DNA of 64,000 nt from Altericroceibacterium endophyticum (GTDB taxonomy: Bacteria > Pseudomonadota > Alphaproteobacteria > Sphingomonadales > Sphingomonadaceae), in the NCBI RefSeq assembly GCF_009827595.1, contig NZ_WTYT01000002.1, positions 1-64,000 on the forward strand, in the 5' to 3' direction. A program made the translations under genes and the position numbers. A model generated the notes under the pieces. The model was not told the origin of the DNA. It saw only the letters and a program-made list of their open reading frames with translations, and ran no database searches. Position 1 is the first letter of the stretch. Each line of letters opens with the position of its first letter. Below are positions 1 to 7,564 of the stretch, piece after piece.

Positions 1-150
1 AACTGCGTGGCGATACCCTTGCGCCTGCGCGGCGAGACCGTCGCGGGCCTGTGCCTGAACGGTGCAGCACAGCGGCTGCCGCAGAGCAGGCTCGTCTTGA
101 TCGCCCGCGCGGCGGCGGACATGGCGCTAACATTGCCCGCCGTAGAGTGA
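1..150 (+). CDS. IclR-like transcriptional regulator, C-terminal end (partial)
   Basis: The reading frame is open from the window edge and stops with TGA at 148-150, leaving the last 49 residues. The segment IPLRLRGETVAGLCLNG followed by a helix ending AAADMALTLPAVE resembles the last strand and helix of the IclR effector-binding (GAF-like) domain. The DNA-binding part lies outside the window, so the family call rests on a short match only. No downstream partner gene is seen, because the next sequence is a recombinase remnant. Confidence 0.4.
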   Translation, partial: NCVAIPLRLRGETVAGLCLNGAAQRLPQSRLVLIARAAADMALTLPAVE

Positions 151-237
151 GGAAGCCAGGAAAAGGGCCGGAGTCTCGCCCGCTCACGCCGACGTCCGCT
201 TCGGCTTGCTTGCGACCGAGAGCAGACGTTCCGCTAA

Positions 238-441
238 GACAAGAAAAGCGGCCAGTACAGATATTACGCTTGCTCGAACCGGGCCAGAGCCGGAACAAGT
301 ATCTGTAGGGGCCGGCGGATATCGATGGGCAAACTGGACGATATAGTTCTCGACGCCTTGGAACAGCGCCTGCTGACACCCGAACGTCTCCGCGATCTTC
401 CATCGAGCTGGCTCGATCATACAAAGCATGCGCTCGGCCGC
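238..441 (+). pseudogene. Remnant of a large serine recombinase (zinc-ribbon end)
   Basis: One frame, entered just after a TAA at 235-237, reads SGQYRYYACSNRARAG, then ICRGRRISMGKLDDIVLDAL, then EQRLLTPERLRDL. This is the zinc beta-ribbon plus following helix of large serine recombinases (recombinase zinc-ribbon family), with its cysteines kept. The catalytic serine domain and the C-terminal coiled coil are missing, and similarity fades at about 441. It ends 44 bases before the 3' end of tRNA-Arg. This is a leftover of a mobile element and is not an expressed gene. Confidence 0.75.
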
Positions 442-484
442 GTGGGCTGCCAGCCGCATTACCGGTGCCCAACATCGAAGAGAA

Positions 485-561
485 TGGTGCGCCCAGCAGG
501 ATTCGAACCTGCGGCCTCAAGATTAGAAGTCTCGTGCTCTATCCAGCTGAGCTATGGGCGC
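485..561 (-). tRNA. tRNA-Arg (anticodon TCT)
   Basis: The reverse strand folds as a full cloverleaf. The acceptor GCGCCCA pairs with TGGGCGC, the anticodon loop is CTTCTAA with anticodon TCT, the T-arm loop contains GGTTCGAATCC, and CCA is encoded at 487-485. Its 3' end faces the serine-recombinase remnant. Confidence 0.96.
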
Positions 562-619
562 ATGTGATTTGCCCCATAGCGTGCTTTGCCCTGAGAGCAA
601 ATCGGGTTAGCACGCATTT

Positions 620-1357
620 ATGAACAGAAGCCCTGCCCCCTTGCCCGGAAGCACCGGCGCGCGCCGCCATTTTCGTTATTATGATCTGATGATGGCTGCC
701 TTTGTGGCAATTCTTTTGCTGTCAAACATCATCGGCGCCTCCAAGCCAAGCTACGTCACCCTGCCAGGCGGCATGGAGTGGTCCTTTGGCGCCGGCGTTC
801 TGTTCTTCCCGATCAGCTATATAATCGGCGATGTACTGACCGAAGTGTATGGCTATGCCCATGCCCGGCGCGTGATCTGGACCGGCTTTGCCGCCCTGCT
901 CTTCATGGCCTGCATGGCGGCGGTTGTGGTGGCCCTGCCCCCGGCACAAGGCTGGCCGGGACAGGAAGCCTATGAATTCGTCTTCGGGAATAGCTGGCGC
1001 ATCGTTGGCGCCTCCATCGCCGCTTTCTGGGCCGGCGAATTCGCCAATTCCTATGTCCTGGCAAAAATGAAGCTCTGGACGAAGGGCAAGGCATTGTGGA
1101 GCCGCACGATCGGGTCCACGATCATCGGTCAGGGACTGGATAGTCTGATTTTCTATCCGCTGGCCTTTTATGGCCTTGCCGGATGGCCGCCCGAACAGTT
1201 GATGATGGTTGTGGTGTCGCAATGGCTGATCAAAACCACCTGGGAGATATTGCTGACTCCGGTGACCTATGCAGTGGTCAATTTCCTGAAATCACGGGAG
1301 GGGGTTGAGGTGTTTGACAGTGACACCGATTTCTCCCCCTTCGCGCGGTCGGAATAG
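620..1357 (+). CDS. yhhQ: Queuosine precursor transporter (YhhQ/VUT family)
   Basis: This is a 245-residue integral membrane protein that imports 7-deazaguanine precursors of queuosine (preQ0/preQ1), used to modify the wobble base of certain tRNAs. Family features include NIIGASKP at about residue 35, GVLFFPISYIIGDVLTEVYG at about 60, and WAGEFANSY at about 135 in the middle of six predicted membrane helices. Length is usual for the family. It starts shortly after tRNA-Arg and converges with the pspC operon, with only 16 bases between the stops. No ribosome-binding site is strong, so the start rests on the ATG at 620. Confidence 0.93.
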   Translation: MNRSPAPLPGSTGARRHFRYYDLMMAAFVAILLLSNIIGASKPSYVTLPGGMEWSFGAGVLFFPISYIIGDVLTEVYGYAHARRVIWTGFAALLFMACMAAVVVALPPAQGWPGQEAYEFVFGNSWRIVGASIAAFWAGEFANSYVLAKMKLWTKGKALWSRTIGSTIIGQGLDSLIFYPLAFYGLAGWPPEQLMMVVVSQWLIKTTWEILLTPVTYAVVNFLKSREGVEVFDSDTDFSPFARSE

Positions 1358-1373
1358 TGGCTGGCTGCCCGCC

Positions 1374-1586
1374 TCAATCGGCGAGCAGCGCAATCAGAAG
1401 GTAGACCAGGATGAGGCTGCCGAAACCGATCAGCGTTCCCGCCACAAAGACGATTCGCATGATCATCGGGTCCATCCCGAAATAACTGGCAAGGCCGGCA
1501 CATACGCCAAGAAACTTGCCATTGTCCTTATCCAGCCGGAATTTGCGCGCTGGCACTCCGGCTGGTTTATTGTTCAGATCGTTCAT
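1374..1586 (-). CDS. PspC-domain small membrane protein
   Basis: This 70-residue protein is made almost entirely of a PspC domain: FRLDKDNGKFLGVCAGLASYFG then a hydrophobic helix with VAGTLIGFGSLILVYLLIALL. PspC proteins belong to the phage-shock envelope-stress response and sit in the inner membrane. Its ATG overlaps the stop of the upstream 43-residue membrane peptide in an ATGA arrangement, so the two are probably translationally coupled. No pspA or pspB is present in the window. Confidence 0.88.
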   Translation of the reverse strand: MNDLNNKPAGVPARKFRLDKDNGKFLGVCAGLASYFGMDPMIMRIVFVAGTLIGFGSLILVYLLIALLAD

Positions 1587-1714
1587 GCCACGATCCCGGC
1601 AGCTGCAATCGCACCGCTGCTGGTGGAGAAGCTGGCGACCAGCAGGAATGCGGTCATGGAAATGGCGGCGACACCGGCGAAAGCGTTGGTCATGCTGGTT
1701 GAAAACTTGCTCAT
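1583..1714 (-). CDS. Small one-helix membrane peptide upstream of pspC
   Basis: This is a 43-residue peptide, MSKFSTSMTNAFAGVAAIS followed by a hydrophobic stretch (TAFLLVASFSTSSGAIAAAG), probably one membrane helix or a cleavable signal. The ATG at 1714 is chosen because AGGGGAA lies 6-7 bases upstream. The stop overlaps the pspC start. I do not recognise a named family. Coupling to PspC suggests a role in envelope stress, which is inference. A longer frame extends upstream but has no ribosome-binding site. Confidence 0.6.
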   Translation of the reverse strand: MSKFSTSMTNAFAGVAAISMTAFLLVASFSTSSGAIAAAGIVA

Positions 1715-1957
1715 GGTAATTCCCCTGTTGCTACATTGTGCTGCACCATTGCAGCGATATTTCCTCCTTTGCACAGGGTGTGCCAGTTTTACGAAATGGC
1801 GGATTTCAGCGATATTTATGAAGGTATACTGAACGCAGCGCGATGCCCCTTGCCGAATATTGGTAAAATACACCAAGTATTTGGATCGGGCATTTCACGC
1901 AAATATCTCATGTGCGTCTGGCTTCACCTGTGATGCTGCGATAGGTGACTTTAGCCC

Positions 1958-3046
1958 ATGTCGCTCGACCGCATCACCATCGCGCATTTCCGCAATCACA
2001 GCGAAAGCCGGCTGGACGAAACCGCCAGCTTTAACTTGCTGGTGGGGGAAAATGGCGCGGGCAAAACCAATATTCTGGAAGCTCTGTCGCTGCTGGCCCC
2101 CGGGCGCGGCCTGCGCCGGGCCAATCTGGCGGAAATGGCGGCCATTAATGGGCCAGGGCATTTCGGCATCTCGGCACGCCTGAAACAGGTCAGCGGTGAT
2201 GAGCCGGTCCAGCTTGGCACCGGCACTTTGCCCGAAAAGCCCGGCCGCCGACTGGTTCAGGTCAATGGGGCAGAAACCAGTGCGGTCAGCCTTGGCGAGT
2301 GGCTGGCCATGGGCTGGCTGACACCGGCGATGGACCGGATCTTCACTGACAGCGCGGGTACGAGACGGCGCTATATGGACCGGATGACCGTGGCCCTCTT
2401 TCCTGCCCACGCGCGCAGTGCGGCCCGCTATGAAGCCGCCTTGCGTGAACGCAATCGATTGATCTCTGATGATCGCGCGCCCGAACCGCAATGGCTGGAT
2501 GCGATCGAAGCACAATTGGCTGAACATGGGTCCGATCTCGCGCTGGGCCGTGCCTCACTGATTGAAAAGCTGAATGGTGAACTGGCCCGGCTGCCGGATC
2601 AGCCCTTTGCCCGCCCTGCCTTGACCTATCTCCCCGGTGGGCCGGTGGAGCGGATGGAGCTGGCCCGTGATCTGGCACAGCATCGCCGCCGCGACCGGGC
2701 GGCACAGCGAACGCTGAGCGGGCCCCATCGGGACGAGCTGGAAGTAACCATGGCTGGTAAGGGCGTACCCGCTGCGCAATGTTCCACCGGAGAGCAAAAG
2801 GCGATGCTGATCGCGGTAACGCTCGCCCATTCGGCGCTGGCCGCAGGTGGGCGTCCGGGCCTGTTATTGCTGGATGAAGTGGCCGCTCATCTCGACCCCA
2901 TTCGCCGCGCAGCCTTGTTTGAGCGTTTGCGCGATGGTGGGGCGCAGGTGTGGCTAACCGGAACCGAGGGCGCCCCCTTCGAAGAAATCAGAAGCGAGGC
3001 CGCGATCTGGCGGGTGGATGGCGGCCTGCTCGAACGGCTGAGCTGA
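1958..3046 (+). CDS. recF: DNA replication and repair protein RecF
   Basis: This is a 362-residue SMC-like ATPase that helps load RecA at gapped DNA with RecO and RecR. The Walker A GENGAGKT lies at residues 30-37, a signature STGEQKAML at about 270, and Walker B LLLLDEVAAHLD at about 305. Length matches the family. The adjoining genes are not dnaA/dnaN/gyrB, so this is the dispersed recF arrangement. It ends at 3046, immediately against the stop of the convergent esterase gene (0 bases between). Confidence 0.97.
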   Translation: MSLDRITIAHFRNHSESRLDETASFNLLVGENGAGKTNILEALSLLAPGRGLRRANLAEMAAINGPGHFGISARLKQVSGDEPVQLGTGTLPEKPGRRLVQVNGAETSAVSLGEWLAMGWLTPAMDRIFTDSAGTRRRYMDRMTVALFPAHARSAARYEAALRERNRLISDDRAPEPQWLDAIEAQLAEHGSDLALGRASLIEKLNGELARLPDQPFARPALTYLPGGPVERMELARDLAQHRRRDRAAQRTLSGPHRDELEVTMAGKGVPAAQCSTGEQKAMLIAVTLAHSALAAGGRPGLLLLDEVAAHLDPIRRAALFERLRDGGAQVWLTGTEGAPFEEIRSEAAIWRVDGGLLERLS

Positions 3047-3775
3047 TCAGGGCCGCTCTGGCAAAGCCTGCCTGACGTCACCTTCGGTTGCCGCAACCAG
3101 AGTTTCAATGCCCTCTGCCGTCGGATGCACCCGATCATCCTGAATCAATTCGGGGTGATCATAGACCCCCTCAAGGAAAAACGGGACCAGATCCACGCCA
3201 AATTGCTTTGCCAGATCGGGATAAAGCGCGTCGAAACGCTGGCGATAATCCTCCCCCAGATTGGGCGGCGCGCGCATTCCCATCAAGAGAACCGGGATAT
3301 CGCGCTGCTGCAATTCGCTGAGAATGGCGGAGAGGTTTTTCCGTGTCTGATCAGGGTCTATTCCGCGCAGCAGATCATTCCCGCCCAGTTCCACAATTGC
3401 CAAGTCAGGTGCCACATCCTGCCCCGACAGCACGAATGCGATCCGCTGCGCGCCTGCGGCGCTGGTGTCACCCGATACGCCTGCATTGGTAATACGGGCA
3501 TTCACGCCCTTAGCGCGGAGAGCCCTTTCCAGTCTGGCGGGATAGCTCTCCTCGGGATCGACTCCATAGCCGGCGAAGAGACTGTCACCAAACGCCAGAA
3601 TATGTCGCTCCGGCCCCATAACTGGCTGTTCAACATCGATATCCTGCGGTGATGTGCTGGCCGCCGCCGTCGGTGTAGTGGGCTCATCTGAACAGGCAGC
3701 CAGCGCAAAAACCGCTGAAAGACTGATACTAAGAGATATAAAAAGGCGCATTGCGCGGTTTGTTCGCTTGCTCAT
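3047..3775 (-). CDS. tesA: Arylesterase / thioesterase I-like SGNH hydrolase (lipoprotein)
   Basis: This 242-residue SGNH/GDSL hydrolase is of the TesA type. After a basic start (MSKRTNRAMRLF) comes a hydrophobic signal ending in the lipobox LAAC. The catalytic block I is FGDSLFAGYG, block III is ELGGNDLLRG, and block V is DRVHPTAEG. ATG 3775 has AGGGAT 8 bases upstream. It is divergent from ybbA with 28 bases between, the neighbourhood seen in many proteobacteria (tesA/ybbA/ybbP). The likely role is hydrolysis of acyl esters in the periplasm. A longer frame upstream lies antisense to ybbA and is not used. Confidence 0.9.
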   Translation of the reverse strand: MSKRTNRAMRLFISLSISLSAVFALAACSDEPTTPTAAASTSPQDIDVEQPVMGPERHILAFGDSLFAGYGVDPEESYPARLERALRAKGVNARITNAGVSGDTSAAGAQRIAFVLSGQDVAPDLAIVELGGNDLLRGIDPDQTRKNLSAILSELQQRDIPVLLMGMRAPPNLGEDYRQRFDALYPDLAKQFGVDLVPFFLEGVYDHPELIQDDRVHPTAEGIETLVAATEGDVRQALPERP

Positions 3776-3803
3776 ACCGCTATCCCTATGCGATCGCTTG
3801 GCT

Positions 3804-4526
3804 GTGAAAAAGCCTCTTGCTATTGAAGCCCGCAATTTGCGGCTTTCCTTCGACGGAGCGACCGGACCGGTCGAGATACTCCATGGCGTGGATCTGGCGA
3901 TCGAGGAAGGCGAAATCGTCGCCCTGCTGGGCACATCAGGTTCCGGCAAAAGCTCGCTGATGGCGGTCCTCTCCGGGCTCGAACGCGCAACGTCGGGCGA
4001 TATCATGGTTGCCGGAGCAGACTTTGCCCGGCTGGACGAAGATGCGCTGGCCATGGCCCGGCGCGGACGGATCGGCATTGTGCTGCAGGCGTTCCACCTT
4101 CTGCCCACCATGACGGCGCTGGAAAATGTCGCCACCCCCATGGAACTGGCCGGAATGGCCGACGCACAGCAACGGGCCGAAACGGAATTGCAGGCTGTCG
4201 GGCTTGGTCACCGCCTCACGCATTATCCCAGCCAGCTTTCTGGCGGAGAACAGCAGCGGGTAGCGCTCGCCCGTGCCATCGCGCCGCGTCCGACATTGCT
4301 CTTCGCCGATGAACCGACCGGCAATCTGGATGGCGTTACGGGGGAGGAGATCATGGATCTGCTCTTCGCCCGCCGCGCGGAAACAGGGGCAACCTTGCTG
4401 ATCATCACTCATGATCCTGCGCTGGCTGCACGCTGTGACCGGGTGGTGACCATGCAGGACGGTCTAATCGCCGCGAGTGACGACGGGGCTGGCAATCCGG
4501 CTGACGGGTCTGTGGAAGGGGCATGA
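3804..4526 (+). CDS. ybbA: ABC transporter ATP-binding protein (YbbA/LolD type)
   Basis: This is the ATPase partner of the following FtsX-type permease. It has Walker [10 protein letters not shown], signature [15 protein letters not shown], Walker [13 protein letters not shown] and the H-loop histidine ITHDP. The frame is open further upstream, but that part is antisense to the esterase signal peptide. GTG at 3804 ([11 protein letters not shown]) gives the usual N-terminus, and TTG at 3798 is an alternative. It overlaps the permease gene by 4 bases (ATGA). MacB-like and YbbAP systems extrude or move lipophilic substrates; the actual substrate is unknown. Confidence 0.92.
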   Translation: MKKPLAIEARNLRLSFDGATGPVEILHGVDLAIEEGEIVALLGTSGSGKSSLMAVLSGLERATSGDIMVAGADFARLDEDALAMARRGRIGIVLQAFHLLPTMTALENVATPMELAGMADAQQRAETELQAVGLGHRLTHYPSQLSGGEQQRVALARAIAPRPTLLFADEPTGNLDGVTGEEIMDLLFARRAETGATLLIITHDPALAARCDRVVTMQDGLIAASDDGAGNPADGSVEGA

Positions 4527-7042
4527 ACACCCTGAGCTGGAAAAGCTGCTGGCGGATAGCGCGGCGCGATCTGCATGGCCGCTTCCGCGGGCTGCGCCTG
4601 CTGCTGATCTGCCTCTTTCTGGGGGTCGGCGCATTGGCCGCGATCGGCTCTCTGACCTCTGCCATTTCCGGCGAATTGTCGAGCCAGGGCCGCGCCATTC
4701 TGGGCGGCGATCTGGAAGTGGAAGTCTGGCAGAGGCCGCTTACCGACGATGAAACAGCCTTTCTTGACCAATATGGCACGCTTTCCCCCGGATTGAGATT
4801 GCAGGCGATGGCCCGCACCGATCAGAATGCCGCGCCGGTGGAGCTGAAGGCGGTCGCACAAAACTGGCCGCTATACGGAAAATTCACATTGGCCGATGGC
4901 CGCAGCGCCGGCGCTCCCGCTCCCGGAACGGCGTGGGTGGCCGACAGCGTGGCCGAAAGGCTCAGCCTGAACACGGGCGACACCTTTCGTGTCGGCAGTC
5001 AAACGCTGACTATTGCTGGCATTATTGGTGAAGAACCAGACCGTTTGAGCGAAGGATTCACGCTGGGCGCAAGCGTGATTGTCCCGCGTGACATGCCGGA
5101 AAAGGCAGGATTGACCGCCCCCGGCGCGCTCTATGAAAGCAAGACCCGCATCGCCTTTGATGGCGCGCGGGACGCTGACGCAGTTCAGCAGGCCATTGAA
5201 CAGCGCTTCCCCGACGCTGGCTTTGACATTCGCACCGCCGCTCGCGCCTCCCCCGGCGCGGATCGTTTCGTCTCGCGAATGGGTGAATTTCTCATTCTGG
5301 TCGGCCTCTCCGCTCTGGTGATTGCCGGAATTGGCATTGGTGGAGGCGTCGCCTCCTATCTCGATGCCAAGCGCAATTCGATTGCCACGTTGAAAATCCT
5401 TGGCGCGACCAGTGGTGACATAACCCGAATTTACGGACTGCAATTATCCGTTGCGGCGGCGATTGGCGCAGTGGCCGGAATGGCCGCGGGCTTTGGTGTA
5501 ACACCGCTTTTCGCGCGGGCATTGTCCAGCCTGCTGCCGGTGCAAGGCGGCCTTGTATTTGATCCGGTTGCCCTCCTGCGTGCGGCCGCCTTTGGCGCGC
5601 TGGTGGCGGTGGCTTTCGCCGCACCGCCGCTGGCGCGGGCGCGCCGCATCCCGGCCATGGCTCTGATGCGCGCCCGCGTGGCCCCGCTGGCGGGCGATTG
5701 GAAGCTGGCCGGCCTTCCGGTTGTCGCGGCGCTCATCGGAATAGTCGCGCTGGCTGTTATCGGCTCCGACCAGCCACTGCTCAGTGGCGGTTTTCTGCTC
5801 GGTTCCGCAGTGCTGCTCGGCCTGCTGGCGCTGCTCGGCCTTGGTATTCGGAAGCTTGCGGCGCGGATAACACCGCCGCGCAATCCGCTCTGGCGCGCGG
5901 GCCTTGCCAATCTCCACCGCCCCGGCGCAGCCACTGCCGCGCTTGTCACCGCCCTGGGCTTTGGCCTTTCCGCCTTTACCCTGCTGGCCGGCGTGCAGAC
6001 AAGTCTCGATGCCAATATTGCCCGCTCCGTCCCCGAACGGGCACCGGATTATTTCGTGCTCGACATTCCGCGCGGCGAGACCGACAAATTTGAGAGTATC
6101 GTCCGCCAATCCGCGCCGGAGGCGACTATTCGCACAGTCCCGACCCTACGCGGAGCGATCCTCGCTTACGGGCCGGACGATGATATGACCCGGGTCAGCG
6201 ATCTGGACGAATTGCCTGATGGCGCATGGGCTTTGCGGGGAGAACGCGGCCTGACCTATGCCAGCGATGTGCCCGAGGGAAATAGCGTGGTGCGCGGAGA
6301 ATGGTGGCCCCGCGATTATGATGGACCGCCGCTGGTTTCCGTGGACGAGGATCTGGCCGAGGCGATCGGCCTGCAGATTGGCGACCGCCTGACCATTGGT
6401 CTGCTGGGAGTTGAGCGAGAGGCCAGAGTCGCCAATTTCCGGCGGATCGACTGGGATTCTCTGGGCTTCAATTATGTTCTGGTGTTCAGCCCTAATATGC
6501 TGGCCGATGCACCGCATAATCTGGCCGCAACGGTGGATTTCGGCGATAAAGAGCCGCAAGGTCCGCTGCTGCGTAATCTCGTGGAGGCATTCCCCTCCAG
6601 CTCCGTGATCGAAATTGGTCCGATATTAGAAGAAGCGCGGGTCATCCTGGATCAGGTCAGCGTGGCCGTCTTGGCCGCCGCGTCGGTTGCGGTATTGGCC
6701 GGGATCGCCGTGCTGCTGGGGGCGCTGGCCGCATCGCGCGCCGCGCGGCTGTATGACACCGTCATTTTGCGGGTTCTGGGCGCGAGCCGCAGACAGCTTC
6801 TGACCATGCAGATTATCGAATATGGCGTGCTGACGCTGCTGCTATCCGCCGTGGCGCTGCTGGTCGGTACGGCGCTCGCCTGGGCGGTGATAACCCAATT
6901 GTTCGATTTTGACTGGCTGCCCGATTGGCCGCGTATCTTAATGGTGCTGGGCGGCGGCGCTGCGTTGGTCCTGACCTTCGCACTCGGCGCCACCCTGCCC
7001 CTGTTACGCGTGCGCCCGGCGCGGGCGCTACGCGATCTTTAG
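4523..7042 (+). CDS. ybbP: ABC transporter permease of the FtsX family (YbbP)
   Basis: This is a large 839-residue permease with one N-terminal helix (LLLICLFLGVGALAAIG), a periplasmic domain, a first FtsX helix cluster around residues 255-370, a second periplasmic domain, and a final helix cluster from about 715 to the end. The C-terminal RPARALRDL is typical of this family. It is coupled to ybbA by a 4-base overlap, forming a two-gene transporter. It converges with the DUF805 gene with four bases between. Confidence 0.92.
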   Translation: MNTLSWKSCWRIARRDLHGRFRGLRLLLICLFLGVGALAAIGSLTSAISGELSSQGRAILGGDLEVEVWQRPLTDDETAFLDQYGTLSPGLRLQAMARTDQNAAPVELKAVAQNWPLYGKFTLADGRSAGAPAPGTAWVADSVAERLSLNTGDTFRVGSQTLTIAGIIGEEPDRLSEGFTLGASVIVPRDMPEKAGLTAPGALYESKTRIAFDGARDADAVQQAIEQRFPDAGFDIRTAARASPGADRFVSRMGEFLILVGLSALVIAGIGIGGGVASYLDAKRNSIATLKILGATSGDITRIYGLQLSVAAAIGAVAGMAAGFGVTPLFARALSSLLPVQGGLVFDPVALLRAAAFGALVAVAFAAPPLARARRIPAMALMRARVAPLAGDWKLAGLPVVAALIGIVALAVIGSDQPLLSGGFLLGSAVLLGLLALLGLGIRKLAARITPPRNPLWRAGLANLHRPGAATAALVTALGFGLSAFTLLAGVQTSLDANIARSVPERAPDYFVLDIPRGETDKFESIVRQSAPEATIRTVPTLRGAILAYGPDDDMTRVSDLDELPDGAWALRGERGLTYASDVPEGNSVVRGEWWPRDYDGPPLVSVDEDLAEAIGLQIGDRLTIGLLGVEREARVANFRRIDWDSLGFNYVLVFSPNMLADAPHNLAATVDFGDKEPQGPLLRNLVEAFPSSSVIEIGPILEEARVILDQVSVAVLAAASVAVLAGIAVLLGALAASRAARLYDTVILRVLGASRRQLLTMQIIEYGVLTLLLSAVALLVGTALAWAVITQLFDFDWLPDWPRILMVLGGGAALVLTFALGATLPLLRVRPARALRDL

Positions 7043-7046
7043 AGCA

Positions 7047-7478
7047 TCAGGCGAAAACATCCGCCTGTGCCGGATTCTTGGGATCGGGGCCAAAACGGTT
7101 GGGCCCGTCCGTCCCGGGAAGCAGCGTCACCACTATAAAGGCGATCGATGCAATAAAGCCAACGAAGGGAATAGCAGACGCCACGACCATGCCGAGATAC
7201 CACCAGCCAGACAGATCCCGGTCATGCAGCCGGCGAACTGTTACGGCCAGACTTGGTATGAAAATCGCCAAAAACCAAATGCCAAGCAATGCTGCGGCAA
7301 TCATCCAGCCGCCAGACATGCTCGCATAATCAGCGCTTCCCCCGCTCAGCAACAATCCAATAAGGATCCCTGCCAGGATTACCAATACGTTGAGAAGTGC
7401 GAACATCCAGTATTCTTTGCGCCGCGAGCGCCCGCTGAAATCAGCATAGCGTTTGAGCGGCAGCAACATCCATTCCAT
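7047..7478 (-). CDS. DUF805 inner-membrane protein
   Basis: This 143-residue protein has the DUF805 pattern: YADFSGRSRRKEYWMF at the N-terminus, then four hydrophobic helices, LAVTVRRLHDRDLSGWWYL in the middle, and a PGTDGPNRFGPDP tail. ATG 7478 gives the standard N-terminus (MEWMLLPLKRY). The function of DUF805 proteins is not established. It is a single gene between ybbP and the downstream end of a TonB receptor gene. Confidence 0.9.
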   Translation of the reverse strand: MEWMLLPLKRYADFSGRSRRKEYWMFALLNVLVILAGILIGLLLSGGSADYASMSGGWMIAAALLGIWFLAIFIPSLAVTVRRLHDRDLSGWWYLGMVVASAIPFVGFIASIAFIVVTLLPGTDGPNRFGPDPKNPAQADVFA

Positions 7479-7564
7479 GATTTCAGTCCTTTTCCATCTG
7501 ATTTGCCTTTGCAAGCAGTCCGGAGAGGCAAGGACAAGACCTGATCCTCTCCGGTCAGAACTTG

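Noticed and set aside
3776-4141. Upstream extension of the tesA frame
   Set aside because: It runs antisense through ybbA; the signal peptide and ribosome-binding site place the start at 3775.
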